In this document: positions 8,513 to 17,068 of the stretch, piece after piece | How the letters are laid out: each line of letters begins with the position of its first letter | Position numbering within the stretch: the first letter of the stretch is position 1 | Assembly: GCA_041749595.1 (NCBI GenBank) | Contig: JBGTBA010000066.1 | Span: 7,184-71,183, forward strand | Direction of reading: 5' to 3' | Length of the DNA stretch: 64,000 nucleotides | DNA from: Aurantibrevibacter sp041749595 | GTDB lineage: Bacteria; Bacteroidota; Bacteroidia; Flavobacteriales; Flavobacteriaceae | The notes under the pieces: generated by a model | The model's input: the letters and a program-made list of their open reading frames with translations, nothing else | Told to the model about the DNA's origin: nothing | Database searches by the model: none | Position numbers and translations under genes: made by a program

Positions 8513-9238
8513 ATGGTTGTTAAAAGCCAAATAAAACTTATAAAGAATTTACAGCAAAAAAAGTACCGTGTTGAACATGGACTTTTTGTGGCCGAGGGGA
8601 CCAAGATGGTCCGGGAACTTTTAAAATCGGATATAAGTCCTTATTTAATCTATGTTTCCGATATGGAAGCGTTGGAAACAAGGCCCGATCTGGTGGAACT
8701 GGTTTCCGTGAACGAACTAAAAAGCATGAGCGGCCTGGTTGCCCCCAATAGGGCACTTGGCGTTTTTTTTATCCCCAATCCCAAACCTGTGGACCTTTCG
8801 GATTGGGTAGTGGCCTTGGACGATGTTCGTGATCCGGGAAATCTGGGAACGATCATCCGTTTGTGCGATTGGTTCGGCATACATCATTTAATATGTTCAA
8901 AACATACGGTGGACTGTTACAATCCAAAGGTGCTACAGGCCACCATGGGTTCCATTGCAAGGGTGAATATTGTATATGCAGACCTGCAGAATTTTTTGGA
9001 GAGAACAGGATCCCCAATCTATGGGGCCTTTATGGATGGCGTTGACGTTTATGCGGACAAACTTCCGGAGACAGGGATATTGGTTATGGGAAACGAGGCA
9101 AACGGTATCTCAAAAACGATTGAAGGTTTGGCAGAAAAAAAAATCTGTATCCCCCAATTTGGCGGGAATACGGCAGAGAGCCTCAATGTTGCGAATGCCA
9201 CGTCTATTTTACTGAGCGAGATCCGGAGGGGAAGATAG
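8513..9238 (+). CDS. TrmH/SpoU-family RNA 2'-O-methyltransferase
   Basis: SPOUT-class SAM-dependent methyltransferase for ribose 2'-O-methylation of rRNA or tRNA (RlmB/TrmH/TsnR group). An N-terminal substrate-binding domain (SQIKLIKNLQQKKYRVEHGLF...EG) is followed by the SPOUT knot with motif 1 DDVRDPGNLGTIIR (about 102-115), motif 2 VMGNEANGIS (about 190-199) and motif 3 AESLNVANATSILL (about 220-233). Length of 241 is normal. The start codon follows the divergent TamA-like gene by 24 bp, so the two share a compact promoter region. Which RNA position is modified cannot be told from sequence. Confidence 0.93.
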   Translation: MVVKSQIKLIKNLQQKKYRVEHGLFVAEGTKMVRELLKSDISPYLIYVSDMEALETRPDLVELVSVNELKSMSGLVAPNRALGVFFIPNPKPVDLSDWVVALDDVRDPGNLGTIIRLCDWFGIHHLICSKHTVDCYNPKVLQATMGSIARVNIVYADLQNFLERTGSPIYGAFMDGVDVYADKLPETGILVMGNEANGISKTIEGLAEKKICIPQFGGNTAESLNVANATSILLSEIRRGR

Positions 9239-9248
9239 CCAGAGACCT

Positions 9249-9944
9249 TTATTCAAAGGTGAAATTGATAAAAAGCCCCCTAGTTTTCATGGATTCTATA
9301 TTGCCAGTCCATGGGCTGTTCGGATTATTGTCCGGGATCAATTCATTACTCATGGCAAAAACACCGCGGATTGAAGGGGTGAATTTGAAATATTCCGTAT
9401 AAAATTCTATTCCAAAGCCCATTTCATAATAGTAGGTGTTTTTTTTCATCCGGAACGTGCCATTGCTATTGTCGTCCAAACTGTCCTCATTGCTGCCCAA
9501 ATTTAGTGAAGTGGACAGACCGCCTATCAGGAACGGTTTCCAATTCCCCAGCCGTAGCGCACTCACTTTTAAAAGCACGGGAAAATTAATATAGGTCGAT
9601 TTTACTTCGCGAATGGCATCATTCTGGTTATCAAAACCGGGAAACCCCAGGGTTCGCAAGTTATAGTGCAGGCCTGGTTCAAAGCGAAGGTCCAAAAATT
9701 TATTGATCCGCAATTCACCTATAAGACCCACATTAAAGCCAAACGATTTATCTACCAGAACATCCGCAATATCGTTCTTATACTCAAACTTAAAATCGTA
9801 TTGGTTAAATCCTAGAAAATAGCCCCAATTTAAGATAGGTTCATCTATGGTTTCCAAATTTATGATGGGATCTTCATTGAATTGGGCTTTGGCCAAATGG
9901 CACAACAAAGCCATGGGGATCATAAAAAACAGGCTCTTTTTCAT
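9249..9944 (-). CDS. porT: PorT-family outer-membrane protein (type IX secretion/gliding)
   Basis: Predicted outer-membrane beta-barrel of 231 residues with a cleavable signal peptide (hydrophobic stretch to AKA-Q at about residue 21). The pattern of alternating strands (for example FRFEPGLHYNLRTLGF-like and MGFGIEFYTEYFKFTPSI) matches the PorT family needed for type IX protein secretion in gliding Bacteroidota. Position directly downstream of ubiE, 3 bp away on the same strand, is the conserved flavobacterial context for porT. The gene is convergent with the methyltransferase gene. Confidence 0.85.
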   Translation of the reverse strand: MKKSLFFMIPMALLCHLAKAQFNEDPIINLETIDEPILNWGYFLGFNQYDFKFEYKNDIADVLVDKSFGFNVGLIGELRINKFLDLRFEPGLHYNLRTLGFPGFDNQNDAIREVKSTYINFPVLLKVSALRLGNWKPFLIGGLSTSLNLGSNEDSLDDNSNGTFRMKKNTYYYEMGFGIEFYTEYFKFTPSIRGVFAMSNELIPDNNPNSPWTGNIESMKTRGLFINFTFE

Positions 9945-9947
9945 AGG

Positions 9948-10676
9948 TTACTTTGTGGCTACATAAATAGAAGCAACCCCAAATGTCTGGGGTTTGTTCT
10001 CTACACCTATAAACCCGATTTTGCTCAAAATATTGTTGAAGGCTCCACCATATGGAAAAACAGCGGCCGATTTTGATAAATAGGTATAAGCGGAACGGTC
10101 TTTAGAGAACAGTTTTCCTATAAGGGGAAGCACGTATTTGGTGTAGAATCGGTACCCCTGTTTAAAGGGGGAGGTAGTGGGAACTGATGTTTCCAAAACC
10201 ACAAAAGTCCCCGAAGGCTTTAAAACCCTATATATTTCTGTTAGCCCCATTTCCAAATGTTCAAAATTGCGGACCCCAAAAGCAACGGTTATGGCATCGA
10301 ACGAATTATCCGGGAAAGGGAGTTTTTCACTGTCGCCAACGATCATTTCTATGGTTTCACCCAAATTTTTGTCACGAACTTTCTTTTTGCCCACTTCCAA
10401 CATCCCCGTTGAAATATCCAGTCCCACTATTTTTTTTGCACCTGTTTTTATCATTTTTATGGCCAGATCCCCGGTTCCGGTGGCAATATCAAGAATATTT
10501 TGGGGCTGCTTTTTTTTAAGAATGGCAACGACCCTGTTTCTCCATTTGGTATCTATTCCCAAAGAAATGACCCTGTTAAGACCGTCATAATTACCGGAAA
10601 TGGTATCGAACATTTGGGTAACCTGTGCTTTTTTGCCCATACTGGAGTCTTTATATGGGGTAATTTTTTCTAACAT
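9948..10676 (-). CDS. ubiE: Demethylmenaquinone methyltransferase UbiE/MenG
   Basis: SAM-dependent C-methylation of demethylmenaquinone, the last step of menaquinone synthesis. The class I fold is clear, with motif I NILDIATGTGDLAIKM at about residues 61-76, VGLDIS, then FDAITVAFGVRNFEH, the UbiE signature. An upstream TTG at 10682 is in frame, but the ATG at 10676 (MLEKITPYKD) fits the family start. A TATATTTG box ends only 15 bases before that ATG, so the leader is very short. Menaquinone is the electron acceptor of the NQR complex encoded in this window. Confidence 0.96.
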   Translation of the reverse strand: MLEKITPYKDSSMGKKAQVTQMFDTISGNYDGLNRVISLGIDTKWRNRVVAILKKKQPQNILDIATGTGDLAIKMIKTGAKKIVGLDISTGMLEVGKKKVRDKNLGETIEMIVGDSEKLPFPDNSFDAITVAFGVRNFEHLEMGLTEIYRVLKPSGTFVVLETSVPTTSPFKQGYRFYTKYVLPLIGKLFSKDRSAYTYLSKSAAVFPYGGAFNNILSKIGFIGVENKPQTFGVASIYVATK

Positions 10677-10690
10677 GAGCAAATTTTTGG

Positions 10691-10698
10691 CAAATATA
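10691..10698 (-). promoter_or_regulatory. ubiE promoter -7 box
   Basis: TATATTTG on the minus strand is an exact TAnnTTTG match. The predicted leader before the ubiE ATG is only about 8-10 nt. Confidence 0.55.
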
Positions 10699-10829
10699 CT
10701 ATATCGGTCATTTAAGGGACTGGGAATACCCGGTTAAATTAAAATGGTAAAACCAATAAATAAAAAAGACCCGCAAAAGCAATGCTTCCTTTGGGGCCTT
10801 GTATGGTGTGTCTGATTGGATTTTTTGTA

Positions 10830-12014
10830 CTATAAAGCCGCTTTGATCCTCGCCATAGCCTCTCTTAACTCCTGTTCGGATGCAGCATACGAAATCCGGA
10901 TGCAATTGTCATTTCCAAAAGCTTCGCCTGTTACCGTGGCCACGTTGGCATGTTCCAATAAATAGATTGAAAAATCGGATGCATTGTTTATAGGAATACC
11001 CTTTAAAGTTTTTCCAAAGAAACTGGAAATATCGGGGAATACATAAAAAGCACCTTCGGGCACATTTAGTTTAAAGCCATCTATTTCACTCAATAATTGC
11101 AATACGAGATCCCGTCTTTTATGAAACTCATCAATCATAAACCGAATCTTAGAAACAGGGGCCTCCAATGCGGTTATTGTGGCCCTTTGGGCAATGGAAT
11201 TGGCACCACTGGTAATCTGTCCCTGGAATTTGTTGCAGGCTTCGGCGATCCATTTGGGGCCGCCGATATAGCCTATACGCCATCCCGTCATGGCGAACGC
11301 TTTGGACACCCCATTTACGGTAATGGTCCTATCGTACATTCCATCGATTTCCGCAATGCTTACATGGCCTCCCACAAAGTTTATATGTTCGTAGATCTCA
11401 TCGGAAACCACAAAAATGTTTGGATATTTTCTCAAAACCTTTGCCAGACCCTCCAACTCTTCTTTGTTGTATACAGAGCCCGTGGGGTTACAGGGAGAAC
11501 TGAACCATAACATTTTGGTTTTTAGCGTTATGGCTTTTTCCAACTGTTCAGGCGTCATCTTAAAATCGGCACCTATGCTGGTAGGCACCTCTACGGGTAC
11601 GCCATCGGCCAGTTTTACGATATCGCTATAACTTACCCAATACGGAGCGGGCAGGATTACTTCGTCCCCATGGTTAAGCATTACCATGGCAATATTGGCC
11701 AAGGACTGTTTTGCCCCCGTAGAAACTACGATCTGATTCAGCGCATAAGTAAGGTTGTTATCCCGTTTAAATTTGTTTGCAATGGCCTGTTTTAAATCGG
11801 CATACCCATCTACAGGGGAGTAACTGCTATAATTGTCGTCCACAGCTTTTTTTGCGGATTCCTTGATGAAATCGGGGATGTTGAAATCGGGTTCGCCCAA
11901 ACTTAGACCTATAATGTCTTTTCCTTGGTTTTTTAATTCCCTCGTCTTGGCTGCCATAGCTAGGGTAGCCGAAGTAGACATGTTGTTTATTCTATCGGAT
12001 AAATGTATGTTCAT
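10830..12014 (-). CDS. Class I pyridoxal-phosphate aminotransferase (aspartate aminotransferase type)
   Basis: Fold-type I PLP enzyme, most like subgroup I-gamma aspartate aminotransferases that transfer amino groups between aspartate and 2-oxoglutarate. The PLP lysine is in GVSKAFAMTGWRIGYIG (about residues 235-251). Other conserved parts are SLGEPDFNIPDFI near the N-terminus, SPCNPTGSVY (about 170-180), VSDEIYEH and the C-terminal arginine in DNCIRISYA. Length of 394 is typical. It lies 13 bp downstream of the desaturase gene on the same strand, so the two are probably cotranscribed. Exact substrate is inferred. Confidence 0.92.
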   Translation of the reverse strand: MNIHLSDRINNMSTSATLAMAAKTRELKNQGKDIIGLSLGEPDFNIPDFIKESAKKAVDDNYSSYSPVDGYADLKQAIANKFKRDNNLTYALNQIVVSTGAKQSLANIAMVMLNHGDEVILPAPYWVSYSDIVKLADGVPVEVPTSIGADFKMTPEQLEKAITLKTKMLWFSSPCNPTGSVYNKEELEGLAKVLRKYPNIFVVSDEIYEHINFVGGHVSIAEIDGMYDRTITVNGVSKAFAMTGWRIGYIGGPKWIAEACNKFQGQITSGANSIAQRATITALEAPVSKIRFMIDEFHKRRDLVLQLLSEIDGFKLNVPEGAFYVFPDISSFFGKTLKGIPINNASDFSIYLLEHANVATVTGEAFGNDNCIRISYAASEQELREAMARIKAAL

Positions 12015-12027
12015 TCCTTACATGAAA

Positions 12028-13131
12028 TTATTGATATTGTACAGAGGGCCTTTTGCCCAGTTCCCTTAAATGTTTGAAGTGCGAAATTATAGCTTTTCTT
12101 GTAGTTTTATATTCGTGGTAGGGCAAATTAAATTCTTTTGCAGTCTGTTTAACAATTTTTGAGATTTTTGTGTAATGTATATGGCTGATATTTGGAAAAA
12201 TATGGTGCTCTACCTGATGGTTAAGTCCTCCTGTGAACCAATTTACGATACGGCTCTTGGTCCCAAAATTTACGGTTGTCAACAATTGGTGCACGGCCCA
12301 TGTATTTTTCATGGTGCCATTTTGGTCCGGTAGCGGGGTATCTGCCTGGTCAACAATGTGCGCCAATTGAAATACCACGCTGAGAATGACACCGGCGACA
12401 TAGTGCATGATAAAAAATCCGACCAGCACTTTCCACCAAGCAATATCCACTAAAAGTAGGGGAAGTACGATCCAAATGGTAATGTACAGTACTTTGGTGA
12501 TGACCAAGGTACTCCAGTTGATTACGGGGCTCGGTAATTTACCATAGCTCAATTTTCTTTTCATATAGCGGTACATTTGCTGAAAATCTGTTGTAATGGC
12601 CCAATTAAAGGTCAATAATCCGTACAGGAAAACAGAATAAAAATGTTGGAATTTATGGTGTTTTTTCCATTCCGTGTGTTTTGAAAAACGCAGGATCCGC
12701 CCAGCCTCCATGTCCTCGTCATGCTCGTGGATGTTTGTATAGGTATGGTGAAGCACATTGTGCTGTACCTGCCAGTTGTACACATTCCCCGCAAGAATGT
12801 ATATACTGCCCCCCATGATTTTGTTCAGCCATTTTTTGTTAGAGTAGGAACCATGGTTCCCATCGTGCATAACGTTCATTCCCACGCCTGCCATGCCCAC
12901 GCCCATAGTAATGGTCAAAAGAAAATTGGCCCAATTGGGAAGGTTAAGCGTTAGGATTAAAAAATAAGGGGTTAAAAAAATGGCGAACATTATAGCTGTC
13001 TTTATATGTAAGCGCCAGTTTCCCGTTTTCTGGATGTTATTGTCCTTAAAATAGTCGTTCACCCGTTTATTGAGTGTTTTGAAGAATTCCGAGGAATCCT
13101 TTCTGGAAAACCGAATCGATTTTTTGTCCAT
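12028..13131 (-). CDS. Membrane fatty acid desaturase
   Basis: Integral-membrane di-iron desaturase introducing a double bond into an acyl chain using O2. The three histidine boxes are present: HDGNH (89-93), HNVLHH (124-129) and QVEHH near the C-terminus (about 309-313). The QVEHH form is that of front-end and linoleoyl-type desaturases, but there is no fused cytochrome b5 domain, so electrons must come from a separate ferredoxin-like partner. Several hydrophobic spans lie at about 45-85 and 205-255. Likely role is membrane fluidity adaptation; regiospecificity cannot be read from sequence. Confidence 0.93.
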   Translation of the reverse strand: MDKKSIRFSRKDSSEFFKTLNKRVNDYFKDNNIQKTGNWRLHIKTAIMFAIFLTPYFLILTLNLPNWANFLLTITMGVGMAGVGMNVMHDGNHGSYSNKKWLNKIMGGSIYILAGNVYNWQVQHNVLHHTYTNIHEHDEDMEAGRILRFSKHTEWKKHHKFQHFYSVFLYGLLTFNWAITTDFQQMYRYMKRKLSYGKLPSPVINWSTLVITKVLYITIWIVLPLLLVDIAWWKVLVGFFIMHYVAGVILSVVFQLAHIVDQADTPLPDQNGTMKNTWAVHQLLTTVNFGTKSRIVNWFTGGLNHQVEHHIFPNISHIHYTKISKIVKQTAKEFNLPYHEYKTTRKAIISHFKHLRELGKRPSVQYQ

Positions 13132-13223
13132 GATCTGTCAACTTTTATGTAAATATAAGGTAATTGACGTTGTTTTTATTATAATCGCATAATAATAGGA
13201 AATTTTTATGATTTTTAAAATCA

Positions 13224-13231
13224 TATTTTTG
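13224..13231 (+). promoter_or_regulatory. rsmG promoter -7 box
   Basis: TATTTTTG matches TAnnTTTG and lies 18 bases before the rsmG ATG, implying a leader of about 11 nt. Confidence 0.5.
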
Positions 13232-13248
13232 CCCATATTTCCGTACCT

Positions 13249-13884
13249 ATGGATAGCAGCCTTATTTTTAAGTATTTTTTGGATTTAACAGAAGAGCAGA
13301 AGAACCAATTTCTGCTGTTGGAAAACCTGTACCAAGACTGGAACCTAAAGGTTAATGTGGTTTCCAGGAAAGATATTGAAGAGCTATATCTTCGGCATGT
13401 GCTTCACTCTTTGGGTATTGCCAAAGTAATTCGGTTTAAAGCGGGATCTTCCGTTTTGGATGTGGGCACCGGTGGTGGCTTTCCCGGGATTCCACTGGCC
13501 ATTCTCTTTCCGGAGGTTTCATTTACGTTGGTAGATGCTATTGGAAAAAAAATAAAGGTAGTGGAAGATGTGGTGTCGGGACTTGGCCTTGGCAATGTAA
13601 CCTGCAAGAATTGCAGAGTGGAAACCTTGGGCGGGCAATACGATTTTGTGGTAAGCAGGGCAGTGGCCGCAATGCCCACCTTTGTACATTGGGTTAAGGA
13701 CAGGATTAAAAAGAAATCGATGCACGAACAACGAAACGGAATTTTTTATCTTAAAGGAGGTGATTTAACCGAGGAGCTAAAAGGGTACAGGACGGTGCAA
13801 ATCTATAACCTGATCGACTGTTTTGAAGAAGATTTTTTTGAAACCAAAAAATTGGTGTATCTACCTATAAAGTTCAAAGGGTAA
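13249..13884 (+). CDS. rsmG: 16S rRNA (guanine527-N7)-methyltransferase RsmG
   Basis: SAM-dependent methylation of G527 in the 530 loop of 16S rRNA (formerly GidB). The class I signature SVLDVGTGGGFPGIPLAI is at about residues 65-82, preceded by NVVSRKDIEELYLRHVLHSL, the substrate-binding block. VSRAVAAMPTFVHW follows in the second half. Length of 211 is normal. The gene stands alone on the plus strand, divergent from the desaturase gene. Confidence 0.96.
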   Translation: MDSSLIFKYFLDLTEEQKNQFLLLENLYQDWNLKVNVVSRKDIEELYLRHVLHSLGIAKVIRFKAGSSVLDVGTGGGFPGIPLAILFPEVSFTLVDAIGKKIKVVEDVVSGLGLGNVTCKNCRVETLGGQYDFVVSRAVAAMPTFVHWVKDRIKKKSMHEQRNGIFYLKGGDLTEELKGYRTVQIYNLIDCFEEDFFETKKLVYLPIKFKG

Positions 13885-13889
13885 TGTAA

Positions 13890-14018
13890 TTAGAGGCTCA
13901 ACATCCAGTAATAAGACTCCCTGCATTTTTTTGCATAATTTTTAACAAACCCCTCAATCTTTAAAAATGGGGAAAAAAGGTTTCTTTTTTGTGATTTAGG
14001 AGCAAGGCTTTCTTTCAT
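13890..14018 (-). CDS. Possible small basic protein, 42 codons
   Basis: ATG at 14016-14018 opens a 42-codon frame with N-terminus MKESLAPKSQ and C-terminus SYYWMLSL. It is lysine-rich with an amphipathic middle (FLKIEGFVKNYAKK). A purine-rich stretch (AAAAGAAG) precedes the ATG. I do not recognise it and see no clear promoter. It ends 6 bases past the rsmG stop on the opposite strand. It may be chance; the balanced amino acid content is the only argument for it. Confidence 0.22.
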   Translation of the reverse strand: MKESLAPKSQKRNLFSPFLKIEGFVKNYAKKCRESYYWMLSL

Positions 14019-14191
14019 CTTCTTTTACGGTTTTTAAATTTCCATCTAAGGTACTATAATTTACAAATAAGTTACAATTACTTAACGTTAAATTTACATT
14101 TAAATTATATTTATAGGGTTTTATACCGTTTTAAAGTCCAAACGCATTAAGATATATAAAATTGGCCGGGCGTCGAATTATTTTTTGCTTA

Positions 14192-14470
14192 TCAAGTCTT
14201 TCCAGGGGAATACGGCTCCCTTCGTTCAATAATTTCCCCGTGCAATCCTAATATGGAAATAATTTTGTTGATGAGAGGATTACAATCCCCATACATAATC
14301 ACGGTTTTTCCGTTGGCTTTGGCTTTGGCAATAAAGCAGTACCTCATATCTTCGGTAGGGTTTTCTTCACATAGCCAGCCTAAATCCTGTAGCGGGCTAT
14401 CAAATCCACAAGTAGATTCGGAATAATCATCATTACCATAGCTGGATATCGCAAGAAACCCCCCAGGCAT
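14192..14470 (-). CDS. Hypothetical protein, 92 residues
   Basis: Open frame with no family I recognise. It contains four cysteines, two of them in CGFDSPLQDLGWLC (22-35), and a plausible folded segment (RYCFIAKAKANGKTVIMYGD). An upstream TGA closes the frame six codons before the ATG. A +1-shifted frame reading MMKVHYINAWG leads into the same region across a run of six C at 14458-14463, so either the true start is in that frame and a shift has occurred, or this is the decayed end of a longer gene. It lies between rsmG and pruA in an otherwise AT-rich 745-bp gap. Confidence 0.35.
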   Translation of the reverse strand: MPGGFLAISSYGNDDYSESTCGFDSPLQDLGWLCEENPTEDMRYCFIAKAKANGKTVIMYGDCNPLINKIISILGLHGEIIERREPYSPGKT

Positions 14471-14630
14471 TAATATAATGAACCTTCATCATATCTATTT
14501 TGATAGATTGTTTTAAAGACTTGTTGTTAAGAATTATAGTGACGTTCAAGAAAACAAATTTTCTAAGACTTAAAGAGAGAGGCATCGATAGTTACAAAAA
14601 GTTACTTAAAAAAGGGTATTTGAAAAAAAA

Positions 14631-16259
14631 TTACATTAGAAACGGATATCTGTAATCTTCAGGAGTTACAAAGGTTTCCTTTATCAACCTTGGGGATACC
14701 CAGCGAAGTAGGTTTTGCATGGAACCTGCCTTATCATTGGTGCCCGATGCCCTTGCCCCACCAAAAGGTTGCTGCCCTACCACGGCACCCGTGGGCTTGT
14801 CGTTGATATAAAAGTTTCCGGCGCAGTTTTGAAGGGCTTTTGTAGCTTCTTCTATGGCATAGCGATCTTTGGAAAGCACGGCACCGGTAAGGGCATATTC
14901 CGAAGTTCCATCAACCAATTGCAAGGTTTTGGACCAGTCCTTATCCTCATATATATAAACCGTGACCACAGGGCCAAACAATTCGGTTTCCATGGTTACG
15001 TATTTGGGATCCGTGGTTACGATAACCGTTGGTTCTATAAAATATCCTTTGGATTTGTCATAACCGCCGCCGGCAATGATTTCCGCTTCTTCATCCTTTT
15101 TTGCCTGATCAATGAATCTGGCCAATTTATCAAAGGATCCTTCGTGGATCACTGCTGTGATAAAGTTACCCATGTTTTCAGGGGATCCCGGTTTTTTGAA
15201 GGAGGCAATATCGGATTTTACAAAATCGAGGATTTCTTTTGATGTTGATTTTGGGAGATATACCCTGGAAGCTGCACTGCACTTTTGGCCCTGGAATTCA
15301 AATGCACCCCTAATGATGGCCGTAGCCACTTGTTTGGTATTTGCAGACGGGTGGGCAAGTATAAAATCCTTGCCGCCGGTTTCGCCCACAATTTTTGGAT
15401 AGGTTCTGTATTTATGGATATTGTTGCCTATCTGTTTCCAAAGTTCCTTGAACACATACGTAGATCCCGTAAAATGTAGCCCCACAAAATAAGGGCTTGC
15501 CAAAATAGTGTCTGTAATCAGTACGGGATGGCCGTAAATTACGTTGATGACGCCATCCGGGAGTCCGGCTTCCTTAAAGACATCCACAATGACCTTAGCT
15601 GAAAAAATCTGACTATCGCTGGGTTTCCAAATCACCACATTGCCCATCATAGCTGCACTTGCGGGTAAGTTTCCGGCGATGGCGGTAAAATTAAACGGGG
15701 TAATGGCGTAGATAAAACCTTCCAGGGGACGATATTCCACACGATTCCAAACACCTTCGGCAGATCCGGGCTGTTCCCCATAAATCCGTGCCATGAAACC
15801 CACATTAAAACGCAGAAAATCGATCAACTCACATGCGGCGTCTATTTCTGCTTGATGGATGGTTTTGGATTGTGCCAACATGGTCGCCGCATTTATTTTT
15901 GCCCGGTATGGCCCTGCAATGAGTTCTGCCGCCTTTAAAAATATAGCGGCCCTTTGTTCCCAGGCCATTGCAGCCCATGCTTTTCTGGAGTCCAAAGTGT
16001 TTTCAATGGCCTTTGTAACATGTTCTTTTTCTGCTATATGGTAGTGCCCCACAATATGCTTGTGGTCGTGCGGGGGCGATATGGGTCTTGTATTTCCTGT
16101 CCTTATCTCTTCATGTCCAATGTATAGGGGGATGTCTATTATTTCCTGAAAATAGGCTTTGTACTGCTTTAGGACAGCCTCTCTTTCCGGTGTGCCCGGA
16201 GCGTAGCTTTTAATAGGTTCGTTGTGTGCTGGTGGAACTTGAAAAAAACCTTTGCCCAT
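14631..16259 (-). CDS. pruA: L-glutamate gamma-semialdehyde (1-pyrroline-5-carboxylate) dehydrogenase
   Basis: NAD-dependent aldehyde dehydrogenase oxidising glutamate semialdehyde to glutamate, the second step of proline catabolism. The catalytic cysteine is in FQGQKCSAASRVY (about 320-332), the general base in IVGETGGKDF (about 288-297), and FNFTAIAGNLPASAAMMGN marks the P5CDH group. Length of 542 matches the stand-alone enzyme (no PutA fusion). No proline dehydrogenase gene is in the window. A TACCTTTG box lies at 16289-16296, about 30 bases upstream. Confidence 0.96.
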   Translation of the reverse strand: MGKGFFQVPPAHNEPIKSYAPGTPEREAVLKQYKAYFQEIIDIPLYIGHEEIRTGNTRPISPPHDHKHIVGHYHIAEKEHVTKAIENTLDSRKAWAAMAWEQRAAIFLKAAELIAGPYRAKINAATMLAQSKTIHQAEIDAACELIDFLRFNVGFMARIYGEQPGSAEGVWNRVEYRPLEGFIYAITPFNFTAIAGNLPASAAMMGNVVIWKPSDSQIFSAKVIVDVFKEAGLPDGVINVIYGHPVLITDTILASPYFVGLHFTGSTYVFKELWKQIGNNIHKYRTYPKIVGETGGKDFILAHPSANTKQVATAIIRGAFEFQGQKCSAASRVYLPKSTSKEILDFVKSDIASFKKPGSPENMGNFITAVIHEGSFDKLARFIDQAKKDEEAEIIAGGGYDKSKGYFIEPTVIVTTDPKYVTMETELFGPVVTVYIYEDKDWSKTLQLVDGTSEYALTGAVLSKDRYAIEEATKALQNCAGNFYINDKPTGAVVGQQPFGGARASGTNDKAGSMQNLLRWVSPRLIKETFVTPEDYRYPFLM

Positions 16260-16288
16260 GGTGTGCGTTTTAAGTGGAAAAACTCGTC

Positions 16289-16296
16289 CAAAGGTA
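16289..16296 (-). promoter_or_regulatory. pruA promoter -7 box
   Basis: TACCTTTG on the minus strand matches TAnnTTTG. The predicted leader is about 24 nt. Confidence 0.55.
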
Positions 16297-16341
16297 CTAA
16301 ATGTATAACCGTTTTTAAATTAAATGGGATTAAATCGGCAA

Positions 16342-16728
16342 TTAATTCAGCGCAAACGGCGCACTGAACCTGAAGGTAGGGACATACACCCTAAATTTCT
16401 CGGCAGAACTTAGGTTGACCATGTTATAGTAGCCTTTCATGGCCCCAATCGGCGATGCCAGAAGACAGCCCGAACTATAGGTATGGGACTCTCCGGGCCT
16501 TATTACGGGTTTTTTGCCTATAACGCCTTCCCCGTCCAATAGTTCCAAATCGTTTAACGAGTCGTAGATCTGCCAGTGGCGCGAGGTAAGTTGCACGGAA
16601 TTTTTGCTCTGGTTTTCAATAGTTATGGTGTACCCAAATGCAAAATGCATCTTGTAGTTCTTGAAGAAAGTCCCCTCAAAACTCGTAAGAACGGAGACCT
16701 TTATGCCTTTTGTAACTTGCGTTGTCAT
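16342..16728 (-). CDS. apaG: ApaG-domain protein (Co2+/Mg2+ efflux protein ApaG)
   Basis: 128-residue protein of the ApaG/DUF525 family, a beta-sandwich of fibronectin-III type. Family blocks are visible: HFAFGYTITIENQSKNSVQLTSRHWQI (about 28-54), then GEGVIGKKPVIRPGESHTYSSG and the C-terminal PIGAMKGYYNMV. ApaG has been linked to Co2+/Mg2+ efflux in enterobacteria, but its molecular role is unsettled. It lies downstream of the T9SS plug gene on the same strand with a 340-bp gap, a neighbour pair I recall from other flavobacteria. Confidence 0.93.
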   Translation of the reverse strand: MTTQVTKGIKVSVLTSFEGTFFKNYKMHFAFGYTITIENQSKNSVQLTSRHWQIYDSLNDLELLDGEGVIGKKPVIRPGESHTYSSGCLLASPIGAMKGYYNMVNLSSAEKFRVYVPTFRFSAPFALN

Positions 16729-17068
16729 AACCCGATCGTTATATTAGTTGTAATAAATTAAAAAATAAGGATTTAAAGATATATAAATATCCGGTTATTG
16801 TCTTGTTTTTTAAATAAAATAATGACTTAAAAAATGGTAATGAAAAGTCGTTTTTTAAGATATTGACCATTCATGATTTTTAAAATCCATAGCAAGATAG
16901 TCAAACAGGTTCGTATAAAGCAACGGAGTCTCTGTTTTTCGGTGTAACTATGATTTAACCTGATGTATATCAACCTATATGATTCCACTATGCCCTATCA
17001 TCGAAAAATGGCCGAACGTTCAATTAATCATTTTAGGATATACGGTATGTGTACAGTGGAAGACTTTA
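16729..17068. other. Intergenic gap of 340 bp, apaG to plug gene
   Basis: AT-rich, no open frame with coding character, no hairpin or TAnnTTTG box that I would defend. It must hold the end of the plug gene transcript and probably the apaG promoter. Confidence 0.5.

Noticed and set aside
10708..10905. 65-codon minus-strand ORF overlapping the end of the aminotransferase gene
   Set aside because: Starts inside the aminotransferase in another frame; the C-terminal part is AT-rich intergenic translation.
15112..15402. Plus-strand ORFs opposite pruA
   Set aside because: Antisense shadows of an intact aldehyde dehydrogenase.
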